A stretch of DNA of 64,000 nucleotides, from the NCBI GenBank assembly GCA_905116865.2, contig CAJHNH020008439.1:64022-128021 (forward strand), given 5' to 3'. Below the pieces are notes generated by a model. That model searched no databases. It saw only the letters and a program-made list of their open reading frames with translations, and was not told where the DNA came from. Positions 25,601 through 34,600 of this stretch are shown here, piece by piece (position 1 is the first letter of the stretch; every line of letters begins with the position of its first letter). The stretch is from Candidula unifasciata (Eukaryota; Mollusca; Gastropoda; Stylommatophora; Geomitridae). Position numbers and translations under genes: made by a program.

Positions 25601-28600
25601 GTCTTTTACTCCTCTTTTTTTCCCCCTTCAAATTCTAATCTCCTACACGTGCTAGGGGAGTCAATGTGGCGGAGCTGCTAGACGCTCGCCGCAGATCGGA
25701 AGGTGGTGGATTTTCTCCCAGGTAGAGCCGGACTTTATTCAAAAATGATCTTGTCTCCCATGTTGACCCAGCCTTGAGTGGGTACCAGGTGCAGTCCCGG
25801 GAAGTAAAGGTGGCCGGCGTGATGCTGACCACATCACCCATCTTGTGCCGATTGGACTATAAAATATATGTCTAGCCCTATATGCCCTATATGCCTAAAG
25901 GCGTGGAAAAGGGTCCTTTACTTTACTTTATTTACTTACACTTGCTAGGTTGGGAAACAGGCAACAGAAAAAAAAAATTTACGTTTTTTACACTTATCGC
26001 CTCGAACAAATAAATGAAATGCATCCTCCTAAATTCCTAGTAATCTGCTGCCACTTATTTCTTTCCTATAGCAAGCATAATGCAACAAAACTAGACAAAT
26101 AAAAAACATACCTCAATACCTCATGTATGCCGATTTTATATTCAAGAGCAAAATATCTTATCTCCACTTTATCAGTTTATGAAATTAAATGTTTCTCCGC
26201 TTTCTGTACCTCTTGTGAGAGATAAGTACATGTGCAACCAAAACCTTGAATATGAAACGTATACACACCTTGTCTGGCTTTTGACAAAACCCTCATCAGC
26301 CAGAACCTTGGCACAGACGAAGCAGCGGAAACACTCCGGATGCCAGGAAGCATTCATGGCCTTGATAACACGGCCACTGATAAACTCACCTAGTAGAAAC
26401 CCATGTAGTTATTGTTGTTATCAGCATCATTCATTTATATGATCATCAGTGAACTTCAGACACATTTTAGGTTTCTGTAGTAGCAAATATTATCATTATC
26501 GCAAATCAAAACCTTCTGGAAGGAAGCCAAAAAACAAATACAGTGGTATCTCGGTATACATTCGCTTTGGTATACTTTCAACTCGGTTTACGTCCTGTTT
26601 AGACCAAAATCTTTTGTTTGGTATATGACTTCTGTTTGAAATACGAACTTCTATAGGTCAAAGTTAGTCACAATGCAGCACAATATCTTTGTTTTCATCT
26701 CTCAAGACAAAGCCACAGACAGATGTCAATGACTCTGCACAGAAGTATCACCCCAAAATGTTGAATGTTGAATTAAGAATCAACATCACAGAACTCGGGA
26801 CCCCCATATGCACTACGTCCCCGTCTGCAGCAAGCATTCAGATCACATAGTTGAATTATTCGATTGCCATTTTAAACAAATTAAGCATGACTTCTTCACG
26901 TTCACCAATTGTAAACTCCAGTGTTGAGATCTGGTTGGTTCATCCACTTCTGGTCTTGTTCCAGAACTTGAGCTTTGCATGCCCATCCACTTTACAGATC
27001 TCACCTATTTGTATGCAGACTGTTGATTTTTTACCTCTTAGGCAGATGCATTCTGACTTCAAAGGAAATATCCCCTATTAGTCGCCTTTTACAATTTGCT
27101 TGCTGGGGGGGGGGGGGGGAGGGAATTGGGGGGGGGGGAATTTTAGTATTGGGGGGGGGGTAGCAACCCCATCGATGTGAGTCTATTCTTTGTTCTCCTA
27201 AAAAGGAGCCCCGAACCACAAATGAGAAACCCGTTATATTTGATTACCTAAAGTATTTAACATTTAAAGTAAAATTATTTCTTCATTCACTAGTATATAG
27301 GTTAATTAAATTCATATTATTTTTTACTGTGTGGTTCTAAATGTAGATGTTATTATTTTAAAGTTTAATTGTTGTAAGCAGTTTTGTGTGTGTGTGTGTG
27401 TGGCTCCTACATATTCAGTGTAGGAAATAATACCCGATATTATTCAATCACTAATGTCACAAAAGACACAAATGCAGACAAATTTGATAAAATGCATAAA
27501 CTTACCACATTTGCCACAGCTGGGAGCAAACAGTACACAGAAGTCATGCTCACAGTACTTTCTGTCTTCAAACTGGGGAATATCAACATGAAGTCTTTCT
27601 GACAGGGCATCACAGAGACCAGTGTTATATAGATACAGAGGTAACAGAGCCAGAGGTCGACCACGCAGAAGATGGAGAGCAGAAATATCAGAGACACTTC
27701 GAAGTAACATCTACAAAGCAAATATAAGGGTCCGTTCCAGAGATCTCTTCATGCCTTTTCACCATAAGACATTCCAGGAGTAGAGAAGAAGTCTTTCAAT
27801 CCCAGGCAGTTTTTACTTTAAATCATTCTAGCTTAATAAGCTGATCTTGAAAACAATACATACTTCAATCTTAAGAAGCTGAACTCAGTCACTACTTCGA
27901 TCTTAGGAAGCTGAACTCAGTCACTACTTTGATCTTAAGAAGCTGAACTCAGTCAAAAGACACTACAAAATTTGATTGATCTTAAGACAGAGCTGACACT
28001 CAGTCACTACTTTGATCTGACAAGAAGCTGAACTCAGGTCACTAATTCAATCTTAAGAAGCTACCAAACTCAGTCACTACTTTGATCTTAACAGCAAATA
28101 TAAGGGTCCTGAACTCAGTCACTAAGACTTCAGGATCTTAAGAAGCTGAACTCAGTCACTACTTCAATCTTAAGAAGCTGAACTCAGTCACTACTTTGAT
28201 CTTAAGAAGCTGAACTCAGTCACTACTTTGATCTTAAGAAGCTGAACTCAGTCACTACTTCAATCTTAAGAAGCTGAACTCAGTCACTACTTCAATCTTA
28301 AGAAGCTAAACTCAGTCACTACTTCAATCTTAAGAAGCTGAACTCAGTCACTACTTCAATCTTAAGAAGCTGAACTCAGTCACTACTTTGATCTTAAGAA
28401 GCTGAACTCAGTCACTACTTTGATCTTAACAAGCTGTACTCAGTCACTATTGTGATCTTAAGAAGCTGAACTCAGTCACTACTGTGATCTTAAGAAGCTG
28501 AACTCAGTCACTACTTTGATCTTAACAAGCTGTACTCAGTCACTACTGTGATCTTAAGAAGCTGAACTCAGTCACTACTTTGATCTTAAGAAGCTGAACT

Positions 28601-31600
28601 CAGTCACTACTTTGATCTGAAGAAGCTGAACTCAGTCACTACTGTGATTTTAAGAAGCTGAACTCAGTCACTAATTTGATCTTAAGAAGCTGAACTCAGT
28701 CACTACTTCAATCTTAAGAAGCTGAACTCAATCAATACTTTGATCTTAAGAAGCTGAACTCAGTCACTACTTCAATTTTAAGAAGCTGAACTCAGTCACT
28801 ATAACAGGGCTATTCAAGCAAGTTGACTCAGTCGCCAAAAATTTGAAAATGGGGATGTCAGTCTGAAGGCCTAAACCCTAGCATAGAAAGATCATTACGA
28901 CTGGCAATGATATGCGGACCACATTTGGCTGGTGGGCCACTAGCTGAATAGCCGCCCTTCACTATAGGATACAAGTAGTTAAAACTAAATATGCAGTTCC
29001 AAAAGGTTAATGTAAAACCAGTCTGCGGGGAAAAACAGCAAGAACATCATGTGATCTCTGGAATGACCAAAATATGTATACGTTAAGCTGTTAATTAAAG
29101 AAAGAGTTAACGGATCAAATGTTAGATACTGCTGTAGGGGACTCACTCCTTCTTCTTGTAAAACTGCTATTAAAACTGTGGTTGGCACATTGTATTATGG
29201 TTTACAGCTAAGCTATGATATTTGCACCTTTTGGCCCAACAATCCAATTACCAATTAATTAGTTGACTTTTAGGGTGTCTTAGTCTTAATCTTTGGCTTA
29301 GACACAAAATTAGGAATGCATTAATGAGAGATGACTGATAATAAAAACAAAAAATAGATGGCTTTGAAGGTGTATTGTCCGTACCATGACATATGATGAT
29401 AATCAGAAGCCTTGATGCCAAGGATTGCTGGATTTGTAAAATTCAAACCAATACGACAAGATTTACAATGAACAGGCCCTATGGTGAAAAATATAATTTT
29501 CTAAAACTGGGTGCCCAAGAGGACAGACTGATGACAATAAATACATTCCACATGAGCACAGAATGACAATATCCAGCGCTACTCCCGAGCATTGGATCGC
29601 AAACAGTTCCTTCCCTACGTAGTTATCGTAAAATAATACATAGGGTGGTGTCCTTAGTATTAACTTTTCAATGCTAAATCGTTAACAAGTAACATAAATC
29701 TTGTATGTTATCTATTCTACAAATGTCAAACTTTACAAAAACGAACACACTGAAAAAGTGATGTTTTTGTCATAAAGTGAAAAAATGCAGTGTAGTGACC
29801 CCTTAACAGCAAGAGTGGAATTGATTGATGAGGATGGTGAATTTATGTATGTGTTTGTGAGCTTAAAGCAACAACAACAACAATTTTCCAAAGTTCTGAA
29901 TTTAGTGACAGACCTATACTTTTTTCTATATCTTATTTGATGGGTAATATGTGTAGTTCACACAACAACAGCCATCTTTATTCCCTGGACATTTCTTAGT
30001 ACCCATTTCAGATTGGGTCAGCTATTTGTCAGGTCAGGTTTAAACAAATCTACTCTGATGGGAATTCTTCTTCTTCCTTTTGTTTTTTAGCATTCACCAG
30101 CTGTAAACTCTGGTAGAAAGTTCTGGTTGTTCACACACTTCTGGGCTTTAGGCTTGTTCCAGAACTTGAGTTCTGCATGTACACCCATTTTTGGAGGAAA
30201 CATCCTGTATTAATTGACTTTTATCACATGCTTGTTCAAGGGGGCAGCGGAACTATTCCCCCTCCCCACAATCGGGCTCGGGAACCCAAATGGGGATATT
30301 GTGGATTTGAACCCTACACCTTTAGATCGGCAGGCAAGCTATGCTACACCATCACATCCACAGGACATAGCTACATTAATTATTTTATTGTGACTGCATG
30401 TTTTGCGTTGTTTCATACATATTTTATAGACTGCTTTTGTGTCTTTGAATTGTGGGGGGAGGTGGAGGTGAGGGGGTGGAGGGAGGGTGTCCTTCATCAA
30501 TCAGATGTTTTGCATCCTGAAGACATATTTACATCCATTTAAATAATTCTCACTTCAGAGACAATTTAACCAACAGGTTTTCTTACTGACAATTTTTTCC
30601 CTAGACATTTGCCAAACAAATCAGCATTGGCAGGTGCTTTCTTACTGCTTTCAGTATGTTTTTTTACTGTTTTTAGAGTGGCGTCTTACGATGCTTGTTT
30701 TTTATTTTTTTGCAATAACGATTTGTTTTTGTTTTTTAACAGTATGACGCTCATACTATTGATGAAATCAACATAAAGCGGTTTGCTACCAAACAGCCTG
30801 AAACTGACTTCAAACCCGTGTAGGTTGGGATTGTAAAACTACATTCATAACCCCTAAGCTAGAGAGGCTTCTGAATTTACATACCTCAAAAAACCGACCA
30901 TCAGGAAAAGGCTGGAAGCACTGTGCACACCTGAAAATAAGAAAGAGAGTAAACAGATAGATTAATAATAAGTAACTGAGTAAATTAAAAAAAAAATAAA
31001 AAAGAACAACGAAACACACCACACCTAAAAGATCTTACAAATACTGTAAATTAGGGAGAAATGTAAAAGTAAAGAAATTAAAAAACTTTTCAAATCTTAC
31101 TCTGCTTCTGAATTTTCTCTTCAGTATGGTTTTTAAAACAGTGTTATGTCTTTTAATGGCCAAAATATTTAAACTCTCTTTTTTTTTATTCTTCTTTCAG
31201 TAACTCTCTTTTTATTCACACTTTTCAGAACCTCAATCTAGTGGAACAATATAGTGAGGCGCCATGTACTGAGCTGGCAAGAGAAGGCAAAGGATAGTAC
31301 ATTTGTAGTGTGATCTAGTCAATGGCCTATGCTTTTAATGGGTGGGTGGGGGGGGGGGGGGGTGGGGGGGGGGGGGAGGAGGGGGGGGAGGGGTAAAGAG
31401 CTAGGGACAAAATGAAGTGAAAGTAACATTAGTATCCCCACGGCCCTCCCATATACATATTACCTCAATTCTGACTGGTAGTTCCTGAACCTGTCACCTT
31501 GGCACAAGGTCACGGGGGTGTTCTACAATGCCGTTGATATCATGTGTTGTATATTTCAGCAGGCCAGCCCTTTTACCATGCAAAAACATGGAGAAACTGG

Positions 31601-34600
31601 GCCTAACAGATGCAGGATAAATAATAATGTCCAGTAAACTGCTCTGACAGAATCACTAATCTTAAGAGACATTTAAATTACAGTATAGTGAATGGAGAGC
31701 TTAGGAAAAGACACAAAGAATGCTTAGAAAATGTGATAATAATTAACTAGGATGTCCTTGCACTAGAAAACAGAGGGAGAAAGATCATGTGAAAACTTAA
31801 AAATATCTGCAGTATATAAAGTGAGTTGCACAAGAAGCAAAATATAGTACAGCTTTGACTGAGCAAGTGGATGACCAAGCGGTAAAGAAAGCTGGGCTCT
31901 CAGGTGGCAGACAAGGGTTCAAATCCTTGGCAAGGTTGTGGATCTTTTCTGTTGGAGGCAACGATCAAATCCTAACGAGCAGTCTGTGATGTCAACACTA
32001 GCTAGCCATGTGTCCCTAAATCTTCAGGCTCACAGACCTTCCTGCCTGCACCACAACCAGTGATAAACACAAACTAGTGATGGTAGTTTTTGGATTCAGT
32101 TAGTTGAGTGCATATGTTCCAAAGGGAAATAAATGAGAGAAGAAGGAGAATTTATGCTTTATTCATATCCCACCCCAAACAGGGAAAATCCACAGGTCAC
32201 GGGACAGTCTAATATTTCAGGGGGTGGTAAGTAGGCTGCATGCAGTCATGGGACCTAGGCTATATGTAGTCGTGGGACCTAGGCTGCATACAGTCGTGGG
32301 ACCTAGGCTGCACTCTCTCGTGGGACGTAGTTGGGTTGAGGTTAGGGCCAGTTCTAAATGTTTTGGGGCCGTTAAAAGCAACAAAAAGCCGGGAAACCCA
32401 GTCTCACCACCCTCTAAAATGTTGGACTCTTCTGTGATGTCATCTAGGGTAGGATATTATAAAAGAACCGAAAAATTTACTTACACAAAGCAATAGGTGT
32501 GCCAGACCTGCCCACTAGAGTTGACAATCTGCTCATCCATGGTGAAGCCATCATTACACCGCTGGCACATTCCAACACCTAGCGACATGGTGCTGCTGTA
32601 AAAAGACATAGACAATATACATTAACTCACTGTCAATACTTCTTCTTCTGTGCTCCCCTTTACAACAACAGTTAGCATGCTGTGTTGTGGTTTACAGCTA
32701 GGCTGCTATTCCTGTGCTTTTAGTCCTATACATCTGATTTCAGCAAACCCCTAATTAGTAGCCTTTTATGACATGCTTGTTGGCTGCAGTGGGTCTATTC
32801 TTTTTTTCCCCAAAATGGGGATCCCTGAACACACAAAGGATGTTATCAGTTCTAATTGTTGTCATCAACACTGTGAACATTATCTTAAAATGACTCTTGC
32901 CTATTTTTCTTTTAAATCTGGCAGAATGAGAAGCAGTATAATGTTTTATTATTGTTGCATATTCGATATGATGAGGGAATGAGACAAATATATGACACAA
33001 TCCTTCTAAAAACTCGAAGAACAATCTGCTGTGTGTCAATGAGCATACCTCTATGAGGTCTTCTCAAGGAATATCCCACTTGTGGTCATGAAAAAATACA
33101 ACTACTCATCTAAAGGTCTGAAACCTTAATACTGTCAAAGTATATTCCTTGAGATGGCACACACTGCTCCCTCCTTTGTTGAGCAGTATTTCAGAAATCC
33201 TTCTCTGGGAACGGAATAGAGCTCAACCAAAACCATTCCTGATGTCTTCTTGTGACTAAAATTAGGGTCTTTTTCAGTGATATTCAGCTGCCCGTGTTAT
33301 TATTATTATTTTATTAAGTATCCAGAAACCATGAGTTGTAAACCCTTTGGCTCGGTACTATGGATATCGCAACCCTTCGGTCTTGATTCCATTATAGGTA
33401 CCGTTAATCTGGGAGAAATGTGGCTTTACTGCCTACCCCCGGGAGTGAGCCCGGACCAGAAGGAGTTCGTCACCCACTACGCTAGAGAGCCGAGCTGCCC
33501 GTGTAAATTCCAGGACCCCAGTGTGAGAGGAAAAAGAAGAGACCCACTGTTCTTGTAATAAGCATGTTGTAAGAGACAACTAATTAGGGGTATTTCCCTC
33601 GAAGTCAGATCACATCTGCTTGAGAGACAAGGAACCAACAGTCTGCATATAAATAAGCCAAATCTGTAAAACATGTGCAAGCAAAACTCAACTTCTATAG
33701 CAAAACCAAAGTCCAGAAGTGGATGAACAACCAGAACTTTCTGCCAGAGTTTACAACCAGTGTACTCTAAGAAGAAGAAAAGAAGAAGCAATATTCAGCT
33801 TAAGGGGTAACCATAAATTGCAAGCAGCAATGTAGAAATAGTAAAAAGTCTGATAAACTTCAGGAATGTTGTGATTTTGAGACACAAATGACTCATTCAT
33901 GTGTGCAGTGAGGACTAGGCAGCACCATAATGGCAAAACATTTTCTTTCTCTCTACATCTGATTCAGATCTTCTTGGCCAAAACTAGACAGCTCAGTGCA
34001 TCAAACCCTTAATCTAATGTGCTTACCATCTTCTGGCCACAATGTCAAAAAAATGCATTGGAAACTAATAACCCCTGCCAATTCAGAAAAGAAGGACTAA
34101 CATGATATGACAGGATTACCAGAGTTAACATTATGGAAAGAACCCTACCACATTCCAGAAAAACAACAAGTGAGTAAAAGATGCCGCAACTAGATCTGAC
34201 ATCAGTTAAGAAAACCATTTAATAGCATAATCAGAACTAGAATGGTCACCCTCATACTCATCTATGTATCTGTCTACTGTCTTTCTCTGCTTAATGCTGT
34301 TAGGCTTCACAGACACTGCTAATGATTGGTTTCCAGGATAGAGCACCCTCATTAGATTGCTGCATAGTAATATTGTTGAGTTTCAGCAAGTTGTTAGTTC
34401 CATCTATTCATATTTTTCTTGGTCTTCCTCTGCCTCTTGACGTTTAAATTCTCATATTGTATGCTCTTGCAACAGGTGATGATGAGTTCAGTCTGACCAG
34501 ATGGCCAAACCATTTCATTCTTTGTTTTTCAAAAAAAATCAAATTACAGGTGTTTTTTAAGTTCACTTATGAAATCTAGAGCAGGTTTTGGTGATCATCT

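Noticed and set aside
31868..31935. Functional tRNA gene
   Set aside because: A- and B-box-like sequences are present but I could not pair an acceptor stem or a proper anticodon arm; a SINE head is more likely.
32224..32496. 90-residue plus-strand frame
   Set aside because: It covers a 24-bp minisatellite and then runs antisense into PINCH exon 2.
33277..33558. 93-residue plus-strand frame
   Set aside because: It reads antisense through the TAA-tailed retroposed block into family E; no domain.
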